NCBI RefSeq assembly: GCF_000797495.1
Contig: NZ_JTGN01000003.1
Coordinates: 232,357 to 296,356, forward strand
Direction: 5' to 3'
Length of the DNA stretch: 64,000 nt
Source of the DNA: Robinsoniella peoriensis
Lineage (GTDB): Bacteria; Bacillota; Clostridia; Lachnospirales; Lachnospiraceae
Positions 8,869-17,587 of the stretch are shown here, piece by piece; the stretch's first letter is position 1, and each line of letters starts with the position of its first letter. Below the pieces are notes generated by a model, which was given only the letters and a program-made list of their open reading frames with translations, was not told the origin of the DNA and searched no databases. The position numbers and the translations under genes were made by a program.

Positions 8869-9984
8869 TTATTCATAAGTATGATTCAATACTTCTATAG
8901 AGGATGCGTAGGCTGTTGGTGGAATTCCAACAGCTTTTTTGAAACATTTGGAAAAATAGTGCAGACTGTTATAGCCTAAAATCTCGGAGATTTCCGTCAT
9001 ATTATATTTTCCAATCTGAATAAGATGCATTGCACGTTCAATTCTAAGGTTATTATAATATTCTATGACGCCGGTACCCAGATTACTGCGGAATATTTGT
9101 TGAAGCAGGGCACTGGAAACACAATTATCCTTACAGACTTGTTGTAAGGTAAGGGAGGAGTCACCCAGATGGTTTTCAAAATAATCTTGTATCTGCCGGA
9201 TAATAGTCCGATCTTTATGTGATTTAGTAGAGCTGACATGAACAGCGGGAGAAGAACCGGCAAGAACAGAACTTGCAAGAACATTACTTGCCAAAACAGA
9301 TTCTCCATGATCGAAACCGTTCTGATTGGAAGCGGCCTGATTGGAAGCGGCCTGATTGGAAGCGGCTTGATTGAAAGTGGCCTGATCGGAAGCGCCATGA
9401 ATGGTACCGTCATGATTGGAACCGGAATATACGGAACTGGACTTCAGAATTCTCTCTGACTGTGAACATTTCGTATCGTTTCTTACAAGATCTATGATCA
9501 GCAATTCTAAAAAGATTTTAAGAGATTGTTCACATCCAAAGGACAGATCCGCATTCTTTTCCAATTTTAAAACAGCTGGTTTTTCAAGCTTTACTGTAAA
9601 TGTAAGGCGCGCTTCTCTAAGGAACTGACCGATGCAGAATTGCTGTCGCTGGTTGGTTTTCATGATTTTACCGGTGATTTGGGATAACTGCGGTGTTGGA
9701 CTTCGAAATGAAATAACAGCAATATCCGATGGGTACTGGTAATTTCCCCAGACGTTGTGAAAGGCATCCGGACTCACTAATATCAGGTCGCCTTTTTCTA
9801 ATGTAAAGATATCATTTTCAATGCGCACATTCAGAATTCCAAAGTCGATATAAATAAATTCCCAGAAATCATGATATTCTCCCTGATAGTTATAATTGGG
9901 ACTAAATTTAAAATAATGAACGGTCTGGAGCGATTCTATGATGATAGAGTTGTCCAAGTAAGTATCCTGATAATCTTTTTTCAT
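8869..9984 (-). CDS. AraC-family transcriptional regulator with repeat-bearing linker
   Basis: The 371-residue protein has an N-terminal cupin-like sensing domain (about 20-165, with GDLILVSPDAFHNV and neighbouring beta strands) and a C-terminal AraC double helix-turn-helix (about 262-365, ending in GYNSLHYFSKCFKKAVGIPP). The linker is unusual: it contains tandem pentapeptides of the ASNQA type encoded by a 15-bp DNA repeat, followed by a VLASN-type degenerate run. The start has GGGGGA upstream. The gene is divergent from the first URO-D gene across about 157 bp, so it probably controls that gene and perhaps the wider locus in response to a small ligand. Confidence 0.88.
   Translation of the reverse strand: MKKDYQDTYLDNSIIIESLQTVHYFKFSPNYNYQGEYHDFWEFIYIDFGILNVRIENDIFTLEKGDLILVSPDAFHNVWGNYQYPSDIAVISFRSPTPQLSQITGKIMKTNQRQQFCIGQFLREARLTFTVKLEKPAVLKLEKNADLSFGCEQSLKIFLELLIIDLVRNDTKCSQSERILKSSSVYSGSNHDGTIHGASDQATFNQAASNQAASNQAASNQNGFDHGESVLASNVLASSVLAGSSPAVHVSSTKSHKDRTIIRQIQDYFENHLGDSSLTLQQVCKDNCVSSALLQQIFRSNLGTGVIEYYNNLRIERAMHLIQIGKYNMTEISEILGYNSLHYFSKCFKKAVGIPPTAYASSIEVLNHTYE
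9307..9426 (+). repeat. 15-bp tandem repeat within the AraC gene
   Basis: Eight consecutive 15-bp units run from 9307 to 9426. Three central copies (9322-9366) are identical CTGATTGGAAGCGGC; the outer ones have diverged. The unit length is a multiple of three, so copy-number changes would lengthen or shorten the linker without a frameshift. Confidence 0.9.
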
Positions 9985-10141
9985 TTTGAATCCCCCAATA
10001 ATTAATATGGAATTATATTGTAGTGTGATTTAGAAAAATAATGTAATTTGCAAATATTGTATGATAAATGACAAAGCCGGCATGTCCTCTTATTGATATA
10101 ATTTTGATTATAACAAAATAAATCCAAAAGGGGTAAGAAAT

Positions 10142-11197
10142 ATGACAAATAGAGAGAATTTTTTTATGGCAATGTCACACCGGCAGCCGGAGCAGATTCC
10201 TTTTTTTATACGGTTGTGTGAGGAATTGGAAGTGGAATTTGAGAGACGGTATCATACAACAGATTACCGGAAATATTATGGCAGCTGTATTATACCTGTA
10301 AAAATGAAGCCTACAGAGCATTTGCAGGATTTCTCTGCATATTTTGACGGACAATCCTATGATTATTATAATGAGTGGGGGGTAGGCTATAAGGCTGGGA
10401 GTACCGGTTACCATTTCCGGCAGTTTGTATCCCCAATGAAATTTTTTGAAACACCGGAAGAAGTATGGGAATTTCCCCTTCCGGATATTCTGGAAGATTA
10501 CCGGTGGGAGGGATTAAAGGAGACTATCGCGGAGCTAAAAGCAGCAGATTGCATCACAATGAATACTTCCGGATGCAATATTGATATATTTGAAGCTGCC
10601 TGGTACCTAAGGGGGATGGAAAATATGCTGATGGATATGCTGGCGGATGAAGAAATGGCGGAAGCATGCCTGGAACGAATGTGCAGGATAAAATGTGAAA
10701 TGGCTAAGAAATGCGCAGAGGCGGGATTTGATATTGTGGTATTCGGAGATGATGTGGCTACACAGAGAGGGATGATGATGGATAAAGAGCTGTGGAGAAA
10801 ATGGCTGAAACCACGGCTGAAACGCGGAATTGACAGCGCAAAGTCTATAAATCCGGATGTCTTGTGCTATTACCATTCGGATGGGGATATTTCAGACATC
10901 ATAGAAGACCTGATTGAAATTGGCGTGGATATTCTAAACCCGATACAGCCGGAATGTATGGATCCGGTTGCCGTAAAAGAGCGGTATGGCAGCAGGGTAA
11001 ATTTATGGGGAACTATCGGAACCCAGACAACAATGCCCTTTGGTACACCAAAAGAGGTACGCAGGGAGGTCAGAAGAATGATCGAAGACGTGGGCAGGGA
11101 CGGCGGTCTGGTGATAGCGCCTACCCATGTGCTGGAGCCGGAGGTACCTTTTGAAAATATTGAAGCATATGTGGAAGCTGTAAAAAGTAAATGGTAG
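10142..11197 (+). CDS. URO-D/MtaA-family protein (methyltransferase-like)
   Basis: The 351-residue product has the full TIM-barrel layout of the uroporphyrinogen decarboxylase / methylcobalamin:CoM methyltransferase (MtaA, CmuA) superfamily: N-terminal RENFFMAMSHRQPEQIP, FGDDVATQRGMMM in the middle, and APTHVLEPEVPFENI at the end. At the position where MtaA enzymes have the zinc-binding His-x-Cys it carries HSDGD, with a later Cys in PECMD. True uroporphyrinogen decarboxylation is unlikely because no haem genes are present and the paralogues cluster with a sugar importer. An AraC gene is divergent upstream and YesM/YesN genes follow. Start context: AAAAGGGG then ATG. Confidence 0.85.
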   Translation: MTNRENFFMAMSHRQPEQIPFFIRLCEELEVEFERRYHTTDYRKYYGSCIIPVKMKPTEHLQDFSAYFDGQSYDYYNEWGVGYKAGSTGYHFRQFVSPMKFFETPEEVWEFPLPDILEDYRWEGLKETIAELKAADCITMNTSGCNIDIFEAAWYLRGMENMLMDMLADEEMAEACLERMCRIKCEMAKKCAEAGFDIVVFGDDVATQRGMMMDKELWRKWLKPRLKRGIDSAKSINPDVLCYYHSDGDISDIIEDLIEIGVDILNPIQPECMDPVAVKERYGSRVNLWGTIGTQTTMPFGTPKEVRREVRRMIEDVGRDGGLVIAPTHVLEPEVPFENIEAYVEAVKSKW

Positions 11198-11250
11198 AAA
11201 ATGCTGGAAGTAATTGATTCGTAACAGTTTAAATAGTATGATATAGAAAA

Positions 11251-11416
11251 CTAGTGCGCCATCCGGACAGTAACAATAGTGACAGTACTGCCTATTTTGC
11301 CATCTACCGCGTTGTCGTCAGTCAGCGGAGGAACCACTCCGCTTCCATCCTTCGCCTTGCAGATTGACAAAATATTCAGCACGGTCACTATCATTACTGC
11401 CTGGACGGAGCACTAG
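11251..11416. mobile_element. MITE-like 166-bp palindromic element
   Basis: The element begins with CTAGTGC and ends with GCACTAG. The outer 37 bases on each side form an imperfect inverted repeat, and the complementarity continues inward (CTATTTTG with AAAATATTCAG) to a small central hairpin AGCGGAG/CTCCGCT. It has no coding capacity. It lies between the URO-D gene and the YesM-like kinase. Long terminal inverted repeats and small size fit a non-autonomous transposable element; a clear target-site duplication was not identified. Confidence 0.7.
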
Positions 11417-11468
11417 TATCAAAAGGTATTTACTGCGATAAATCCAGATCAATCAGGGGGAGTGTCTA

Positions 11469-13211
11469 ATGAAGGTGCCGCATTTTTCATTAAAGATAAA
11501 GTCAACGATAAAGCAGAGATTCTTTTTTTTCAGTGCATTAAATATCATTGTAGTTATTCTTGCGATTGCGGTCATATCCAATGTCCTTTTTGAAAAAACT
11601 ATAACTGAGAAGGCAAAGATGTTCCAGCAAAGGGAAGTCTCACTGGTGTGCAATAATATGGAATTATTGGTCAACAGCATCAATGATTATATCCTTACTT
11701 TATCCGTAGACAGTACTCTTCAGGAAATTTTAAAGTACCATGACGAGGTTCCGATTTCGGAAGAAGAGAGATATAACATTAAAATGAAGCTGATTCGGGC
11801 AGTTTATGCAAAATCGGCTTTGAATTCTTACATAGATTCCGTTGTAATTCTATCTAAAAGCGGAACATTTTATGATATGGGCATGTATTCCAAAGAAAAT
11901 TTTAGCAGTACATTTGAAAAGAATAATATCCAGATGTCTGATATTATCAATAAACCGACCTGGTATGGTCCGCTTGTAATGAAAAATGAACTGGTGGGGG
12001 AAGAAAATGTATTTGTAATTACCAAGCAGGTTATGGATATCTGGTCTCCGAATGTACTGGGGTATGTATTTGCAATTGTGAAGGAAAGCAAGGTAAGTGG
12101 GTTTTACCGGGATATTATCGAGAAGAATGCGGAGCTTTATATTGTTAATGAAGATATGAATATTATTTCTTCTGCCGATAAATCGCTGTTGTATAAGGAT
12201 ATCCGGAATCTGGAGATCTATGCGAATAAAAAGGATGCATATATCATTACGACAGAGCAGATTCCCATCAATAACTGGAAGGTCATGGACTTTGTTCCAA
12301 AGCGTTATCTGGTAAGTGAAATGGATAAAATCACCCTGTCGATGGTCAATATTGGTATCATTGCAATTATATTTTCCTTCGTGTTGTCTTATGCAATAGC
12401 CAGCAGGGTAACAAAGCCGATCCATAAACTGGCAGTTGCGATGAAGTCTTTTGACTGTATCAATGGAAACAGCCATACTACGGAGGTACGATCGCCACAG
12501 GAGCTGAATCTTCTGACCAGAAGATTTAATCAATTGGTGGACCGGGTACAGGAGCTGATGCATCAGATTGAGATCGAAAATGAACGGAAGAGGGATTATG
12601 AGTTCAGATTAATTCAGGCACAGATTAAACCCCATTTTTTGTATAATTCACTGGAGACGATTATCTCTCTCATTGGGATATCCATGAAAGATAATGCTAT
12701 GCAGTACACCAGATCCCTGGGGAATTTTTACCGCATTTCATTGAGTAATGGTACGGATATAATTACGCTTAAGGAAGAACTGGATCTGATACAGAATTAT
12801 TTATATATGCAGGGTATCCGCTATGTAGATAAATTAAATTATCAGATTGAGGGGGATGCAAGGCTGGCAACATACGTTATTCCAAAGTTAACGCTCCAGC
12901 CGTTGGTGGAAAACGCAATCTATCATGGAATAAAGCCTAAAAAGGTAAAATCAGATATCAAGATTAAATACTATAGTGATGCAGATGATATTTTGATCTC
13001 GGTTTATGACAATGGGGTGGGCATCCGAAAGGAAAAGCTGGATTCCGTACTGAGGGATCAAAAGACAGATGAAAGAGGAGGATTTGGTCTGAATTCTATC
13101 GATAACCGGCTTAAGCTTGTATTCGGGTCTTCCTATGGGCTGGCTATCAGCAGCAGCTATGGGGTGTATACAGAAGTTATTGTGAGAATTCCAAAAAAGG
13201 ACAGGCTGTAG
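11469..13211 (+). CDS. YesM-type membrane sensor histidine kinase
   Basis: The 580-residue kinase has a first membrane helix (about 16-38), an extracellular sensor domain of the cache type (40-285), a second helix (about 290-312), HAMP (310-362) and an LytS/YesM-type kinase core. The phosphoacceptor is His389 in KPHFLYNSLETI, followed by the ATP-binding N box LVENAIYHGIKP and DNGVGI. This class typically senses extracellular carbohydrates and partners with an AraC-type response regulator, here encoded 46 bp downstream. The start is preceded by GGGGGAG. Together with the regulator it probably controls the ABC importer at 15119-18415. Confidence 0.92.
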   Translation: MKVPHFSLKIKSTIKQRFFFFSALNIIVVILAIAVISNVLFEKTITEKAKMFQQREVSLVCNNMELLVNSINDYILTLSVDSTLQEILKYHDEVPISEEERYNIKMKLIRAVYAKSALNSYIDSVVILSKSGTFYDMGMYSKENFSSTFEKNNIQMSDIINKPTWYGPLVMKNELVGEENVFVITKQVMDIWSPNVLGYVFAIVKESKVSGFYRDIIEKNAELYIVNEDMNIISSADKSLLYKDIRNLEIYANKKDAYIITTEQIPINNWKVMDFVPKRYLVSEMDKITLSMVNIGIIAIIFSFVLSYAIASRVTKPIHKLAVAMKSFDCINGNSHTTEVRSPQELNLLTRRFNQLVDRVQELMHQIEIENERKRDYEFRLIQAQIKPHFLYNSLETIISLIGISMKDNAMQYTRSLGNFYRISLSNGTDIITLKEELDLIQNYLYMQGIRYVDKLNYQIEGDARLATYVIPKLTLQPLVENAIYHGIKPKKVKSDIKIKYYSDADDILISVYDNGVGIRKEKLDSVLRDQKTDERGGFGLNSIDNRLKLVFGSSYGLAISSSYGVYTEVIVRIPKKDRL

Positions 13212-13257
13212 TATAAGAAGGTTTGGGAAAAGCGATAAAGGACAGGGTGTAAAAACT

Positions 13258-14871
13258 ATGACAAAGGTTGTAATTGTAGATGATGAATTTTACTTTAGAC
13301 AGTATTTGAAATCATGTATCGACTGGGAGGGAATGGGTTGTCATATTGCAGGGGAAGCTTCTGATGGGGAAGAGGGCCTGCTTTTAGTGGAAAGAGAAGA
13401 GCCGGATATGGTAATTCTGGATATTAATATGCCGATTATTGACGGCATTGAATTCAGTAAGCTGATCTACGAAAGGAAGCTGGAAACCAGAATTATTATT
13501 TTAAGCGGTCACAGCGAATTCCAATATGCGCAAAAGGCAATGAAATACGGTGTGAAAAGTTATTTGTTAAAGCCGCTGAACGAAGAGGAACTGTGCCATG
13601 CGATCCGGGAGATTTCCAAAGAGGTAGAAGCCTTGCGCAGTTACCAGGTGAAACTGTCCAGTCTGGAAAAACAGGTAAAAAGAAATCAGCCTTTGCTGGA
13701 GGAAAAGATATTAAATGATTTAATACGGGGAGTCATATCTGCCGGGGGTACGCATGGGAAAATGTCACCGGGACTGGAAGGGATGAATCTGGATTATCAC
13801 TTTTTTGTCGTGCTGGTCATGGAAATCGATGACTTTAAATCCCGTCAGTGGGATGTGGCGGATAAGGAATTGTGGAAGTATGCGGTGCGCAACATTGCTC
13901 AGGAGCTGATTCCCGCCGACATGCAGCCCTATTTTTGTGTGGATGAGCGGGATAGCATTGTCTGCCTGTTGTGCGGGGAGGTATCCAGGGACAATAGCAA
14001 AGCTGAAATTAGGAAATATGTGCTTCAGATTGCAGAGTTTATCTCCAGGCATCTGCCATTTACCGTTACCATTGGAATTGGAAATTCAGCTGCTGATCCG
14101 GGAGGAATAACAACGTCCTATCAACAGGCATTATTTTCCCTGAAGAATAAGTATAACAGTGGTGGAAACAGTGTGGTTGACTATGAAAAGACGAAATCTT
14201 TTATCAGCCAGAATACCCTGATTCATTCAGGAATCAGGAATGAATTAATTATGGGGATGAGGCAGGGAGACCGGGAATCGGTCCAGTGTATTGTTAAGAA
14301 GATTTTCAGTGAAGCGCAGGAACTACGCATCAGTTATGATATGCTGCAGTGCCATTGCATGGAATTTATTTTTACCTGTCTGGAATATCTGGAGGAGGTG
14401 TCGGTTGTGTTTACGGATATATTTACGCAAATGCAGTCGCCTATGGAAATACTGGATGAGATTCAAACGATTAGCCAGGCACAGAGCCGGATATTGGATT
14501 TATTTGACAAGGCATTGTGCTATATTGGAGAGCACAAAAATACCAGAGGGATGAAGCAGATTGAGGAAATTAAGACATATATTACAGAGCATTTCTGTGA
14601 AGCGGAGTTTAAAATAAATGATATTGCAGGATATTTTTACGTTAATTACCATTATTTATGCCATAGTTTCAAAAAGCAGACAGGAATTACCCTGAATCAA
14701 TATATCACATCGCTTCGGATTGAACGGGCAAAAACATTAATTGACCAGGGATGCCGGAATATGACACTATTGGCGGAACAGGTAGGCTATGGGGATCTGG
14801 GCTATTTTGGAAAATGCTTTAAGAAATATACCGGAGTATCACCGTCAAAGTACATGGATAAAATTGAATAG
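13258..14871 (+). CDS. YesN-type response regulator with AraC DNA-binding domain
   Basis: The 537-residue protein starts with a receiver domain (1-120): acidic pair in IVDDE, phosphoacceptor Asp55 in ILDINMP, and conserved Lys in LLKPL. A long middle region (about 150-420) of the GGDEF-like-remnant or PucR-type seen in YesN regulators follows. The AraC-type double helix-turn-helix is at about 435-535, ending GDLGYFGKCFKKYTGVSPSKY. It follows the sensor kinase with a 46-bp gap and a weak ribosome site, so cotranslation is likely. Its probable target is the promoter region at 15020-15084, which holds paired direct repeats. Confidence 0.92.
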   Translation: MTKVVIVDDEFYFRQYLKSCIDWEGMGCHIAGEASDGEEGLLLVEREEPDMVILDINMPIIDGIEFSKLIYERKLETRIIILSGHSEFQYAQKAMKYGVKSYLLKPLNEEELCHAIREISKEVEALRSYQVKLSSLEKQVKRNQPLLEEKILNDLIRGVISAGGTHGKMSPGLEGMNLDYHFFVVLVMEIDDFKSRQWDVADKELWKYAVRNIAQELIPADMQPYFCVDERDSIVCLLCGEVSRDNSKAEIRKYVLQIAEFISRHLPFTVTIGIGNSAADPGGITTSYQQALFSLKNKYNSGGNSVVDYEKTKSFISQNTLIHSGIRNELIMGMRQGDRESVQCIVKKIFSEAQELRISYDMLQCHCMEFIFTCLEYLEEVSVVFTDIFTQMQSPMEILDEIQTISQAQSRILDLFDKALCYIGEHKNTRGMKQIEEIKTYITEHFCEAEFKINDIAGYFYVNYHYLCHSFKKQTGITLNQYITSLRIERAKTLIDQGCRNMTLLAEQVGYGDLGYFGKCFKKYTGVSPSKYMDKIE

Positions 14872-14881
14872 GAAATAGAGG

Positions 14882-15008
14882 AAAAGAGGCTTTCCAAAAC
14901 CCGTAGAATTCCAACAGGATCAGTTGAATGAATTCCTGAATGGGTTAGTACAGCATTGCTTAATTCACTGTTAATTGCGCAATGCTGTACTAGGGACAGC
15001 CTCTTTTT
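14882..15008 (+). terminator. terminator with nested hairpin after the yesN-like gene
   Basis: AAAAGAGGCT (14882-14891) pairs with AGCCTCTTTTT (14998-15008). Inside are AACCC/GGGTT with GAATTC/GAATTC pairs, and a strong arm AGTACAGCATTG/CAATGCTGTACT. The T-run gives rightward termination. Confidence 0.75.
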
Positions 15009-15019
15009 CTATAAATGAA

Positions 15020-15084
15020 AACAAACAATATTACCAATGAACAAACAATATTGTCTTACGGAGATCTGTTAAGTCAGATATACT
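15020..15084 (+). promoter_or_regulatory. activator-type promoter with two 13-bp direct repeats
   Basis: AACAAACAATATT occurs at 15020-15032 and again, identically, at 15040-15052, a 20-bp period (two helical turns). TATACT at 15079-15084 is a plausible -10, but the -35 position (15056-15061, TTACGG) is poor. Direct half-sites abutting a weak -35 are typical of AraC-domain activators, here most likely the YesN-like regulator encoded just upstream. Confidence 0.6.
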
Positions 15085-15118
15085 GAACTTACAATTAATA
15101 TCTGAAGGAGGAAAAGAT

Positions 15119-16510
15119 ATGAGAAAGAGATGGATGCAAGCGGCGGCGGCAGTAGTAATTACATCCTTAATGTGTATGGGATGTTCCACAGGAAAAGGAG
15201 AAACGGCAAAGAGTCCTGCAAAGAGTGAAACCACAGCAGAGGATACGGATTCCGGTAAAGGAGAATCGAAAGAAGCTGCATCAAACGAAACAGCCGGAGA
15301 AACAGATGCTAAAGATACGCAGGGGGCGGCAGAGACAGCGTCTGGAGAACCGGTAAAATTAAAGGCGTTTTTAATGTCAGAGGATGAAGCCAGGGTCAGG
15401 TTATACAACGAATGTTATGCCCCAAATGTTAAAAATGACCTGCCTAATCTGGACGTTGAATTTGAACTTCCGGGAAAAGGATATCAGGAAAAACTTCGTA
15501 TCTATAATGCGTCCGGAGAGCTGCCCGATGTATTTTTCGGATGGAATATAATTCTGGAAAGCGATAATGCGGTAAATCTGACGCCTTACATTGAAAAAGA
15601 CGGATTTATTGACCGGTATAAAACTAAATCGGCATTAGTTCCTTACAGTGACGGCAATATCTACGCAATCAGTGCAGGTATGGATGCCTATTATACAGCG
15701 GCAATGATTTATAACAAAGAAATATTTGAAAAGGAAAATATTAAAGTACCAAATAATTTTGAGGAGTTATTGGAGGCCTGTACCCAGTTTGCGGCAAAAG
15801 ATTATGTTCCGATTTCCATGCTTGGCAGCTTTACTGCTTACGCATTTCTCCCCCAGGAGCTGATTACGATGGATGATCCTGAAAATATGAAGAAGATTAT
15901 AGCCGGGGATATGGGATTTGATTCGGAACCGTTTAGAAATGCAATGAACAAATATGAACAGATGATTAATGCGGGTGCATTTGCAAAAGATGCGGCCACC
16001 ACTACTTATGATGAGCATGTGGCACTGTTTACTTCCGGTAAGTCTCCAATGATCTATGCGCCGTTGTGGGTATATGGATCAATTGACAAAATGGAAAATC
16101 TGGATTACTTTTCATTGCCGACTTTCAACAAAACACCGGGATTCCTCAATGGATGGGGACAGGCATATGGCGGTTATATGGTATCTAAGAACAGTGAAAA
16201 CATCGAGGAATCTGTGAAACTGGCAGAATGGATGGTAGAGCAGGATGCAAAGTTCTTCTCGGAAGAAATGGGCAATGCAGTGGGAATGGATGTTGGAACG
16301 GAACCTAAGCTTTCACCCATTACCAAGGACTATTATGACCTGTTTAACCAGGAAGGGATGGATGTAATTCCTAATTATGCGTCTAACTTTTTGAAGGATT
16401 CAGTCAAAGCAGAATTAGAAGTGAATATTGGAAAACTTCTCACCAAGCAGTTAACAGCAGATGAGTTTTGCACCACAATGGATAAATTGCAGAAAGATTC
16501 TGAGAAGTAA
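15119..16510 (+). CDS. carbohydrate ABC transporter substrate-binding lipoprotein
   Basis: The 463-residue protein is a family-1 extracellular solute-binding protein. A lipoprotein signal ends in the lipobox CMGC with Cys22, followed by an acidic, Ser/Thr/Lys-rich flexible linker (23-78) and the binding fold (80-463). Segments such as GELPDVFFGW, YNKEIFEKENIKVP and FTSGKSPMIY are typical of sugar binders, and FLNGWGQAYGGYMVSKNS matches the family's late ligand-contact region. AAGGAGG precedes the ATG. It is the first gene of an importer operon with two permeases; no ATPase is encoded here, so a shared MsmK-type ATPase elsewhere is expected. Confidence 0.9.
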   Translation: MRKRWMQAAAAVVITSLMCMGCSTGKGETAKSPAKSETTAEDTDSGKGESKEAASNETAGETDAKDTQGAAETASGEPVKLKAFLMSEDEARVRLYNECYAPNVKNDLPNLDVEFELPGKGYQEKLRIYNASGELPDVFFGWNIILESDNAVNLTPYIEKDGFIDRYKTKSALVPYSDGNIYAISAGMDAYYTAAMIYNKEIFEKENIKVPNNFEELLEACTQFAAKDYVPISMLGSFTAYAFLPQELITMDDPENMKKIIAGDMGFDSEPFRNAMNKYEQMINAGAFAKDAATTTYDEHVALFTSGKSPMIYAPLWVYGSIDKMENLDYFSLPTFNKTPGFLNGWGQAYGGYMVSKNSENIEESVKLAEWMVEQDAKFFSEEMGNAVGMDVGTEPKLSPITKDYYDLFNQEGMDVIPNYASNFLKDSVKAELEVNIGKLLTKQLTADEFCTTMDKLQKDSEK

Positions 16511-16533
16511 TTTCATACAAAAAGGAGAATGCC

Positions 16534-17421
16534 ATGGACAGATATTTAAGCAAAAAATGGATCATTCTGGTGTTCCTGGCACCAGCCACCATCATATTTA
16601 GTATATTTATTTTATACCCCATGCTTCCGACTATTTATACAAGCTTTTTTGAATACGATGGATTTAAGATAGGGAAGTTTGTGGGAATCGGGAATTACAG
16701 CGCGGTTCTGACAGATCCTGTATTTTGGCATTCTGTTTCCAATACCCTGAAAATTGTATTGCTGCAGACGCTGGTTGCCGGCCCTGTATCATTACTGCTG
16801 GCGCTGCTTATCAATCTCTGCTCTGTAAAAATGAGACGGTATGTTAAAATCACCTATTTTATGCCAACAGTGTTGAATATTACCGTTATCTGTCTGATGT
16901 GGAAAATGGTATTGCAGCCCAACTGGGGAATTATCGATACGGTATTGACAAAATTAGGGTTAAGCGAATTGATACATACCTGGCTGATAGATGAACAGAC
17001 GGCGATCTGGTGTGTGGCTTTTGTATTCGTCTGGCAGTATATTGGTTACAATATGGTTCTTCTGTATTCCGGGATTCGTTCTATACCGGAGACCTATATG
17101 GAGGCGGCGAAGGTGGAGGGGGCTAATTTCTTCCAGCAGTGCAGATACATCACGATTCCCCTGCTTCAGGAAATTATTAAATTTGTATTGATTATATCTA
17201 CAGCAGGAACGCTTGGTATGTTTGCACATGTGCAGGTTATGACAAACGGAGGGCCGGGAGACCTTACCAGAACAATTGTCTATCAGCTCTATTACAAGGC
17301 ATATCAAAGCCAGCAGTTTGGAGAAGCAAATGCGATTGCAGTTATTTTTGCAGTGATCGGCATCGGCGTGTTTATGGTGATTAATCATTTTGTGGCAAGA
17401 GAGCGGATTGAACTGGTATAG
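16534..17421 (+). CDS. sugar ABC transporter permease (MalF/UgpA type)
   Basis: The 295-residue integral membrane protein has six predicted helices, starting with a long hydrophobic segment at 9-30. The ATPase-coupling EAA loop reads MEAAKVEGANFFQQCRYITI followed by P-L-L, at about 188-210. It is 23 bp downstream of the binding-protein gene with GGAG upstream of its ATG. It pairs with the permease at 17588 to form the transmembrane channel. Confidence 0.92.
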   Translation: MDRYLSKKWIILVFLAPATIIFSIFILYPMLPTIYTSFFEYDGFKIGKFVGIGNYSAVLTDPVFWHSVSNTLKIVLLQTLVAGPVSLLLALLINLCSVKMRRYVKITYFMPTVLNITVICLMWKMVLQPNWGIIDTVLTKLGLSELIHTWLIDEQTAIWCVAFVFVWQYIGYNMVLLYSGIRSIPETYMEAAKVEGANFFQQCRYITIPLLQEIIKFVLIISTAGTLGMFAHVQVMTNGGPGDLTRTIVYQLYYKAYQSQQFGEANAIAVIFAVIGIGVFMVINHFVARERIELV

Positions 17422-17477
17422 TTCACCAACAAAAGGAAGGAGCAAGTAAAAAGCGTTTCAAACTTTCTATAGGTGCA

Positions 17478-17572
17478 ATACCGCAGACCTATCTGCGGTA
17501 TGCAGGGGTATAAGTTTTATAGTTCCTTTCAGACTACTTATTAATGGATATCGCAGGCGGGACCTGCGATAT
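17478..17572 (+). repeat. two related hairpins in the permease intergenic region
   Basis: ATACCGCAG/CTGCGGTAT (17478-17501) and ATATCGCAGG/CCTGCGATAT (17548-17572) are similar hairpins. Each is followed by a near-identical GCAGG(G/A)GGTATAA tail. The second tail supplies the ribosome site of the next permease gene; the first looks like a decayed copy with no start codon. They could stabilise mRNA ends or tune translation. Confidence 0.75.
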
Positions 17573-17587
17573 GCAGGAGGTATAATT

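Noticed and set aside
9238..9459. Plus-strand open frame with LIGSG repeats
   Set aside because: It is the antisense reading of the 15-bp repeat in the AraC gene.
11850..12563. Minus-strand 237-residue open frame
   Set aside because: It lies entirely antisense to the sensor kinase, whose domains are unmistakable.
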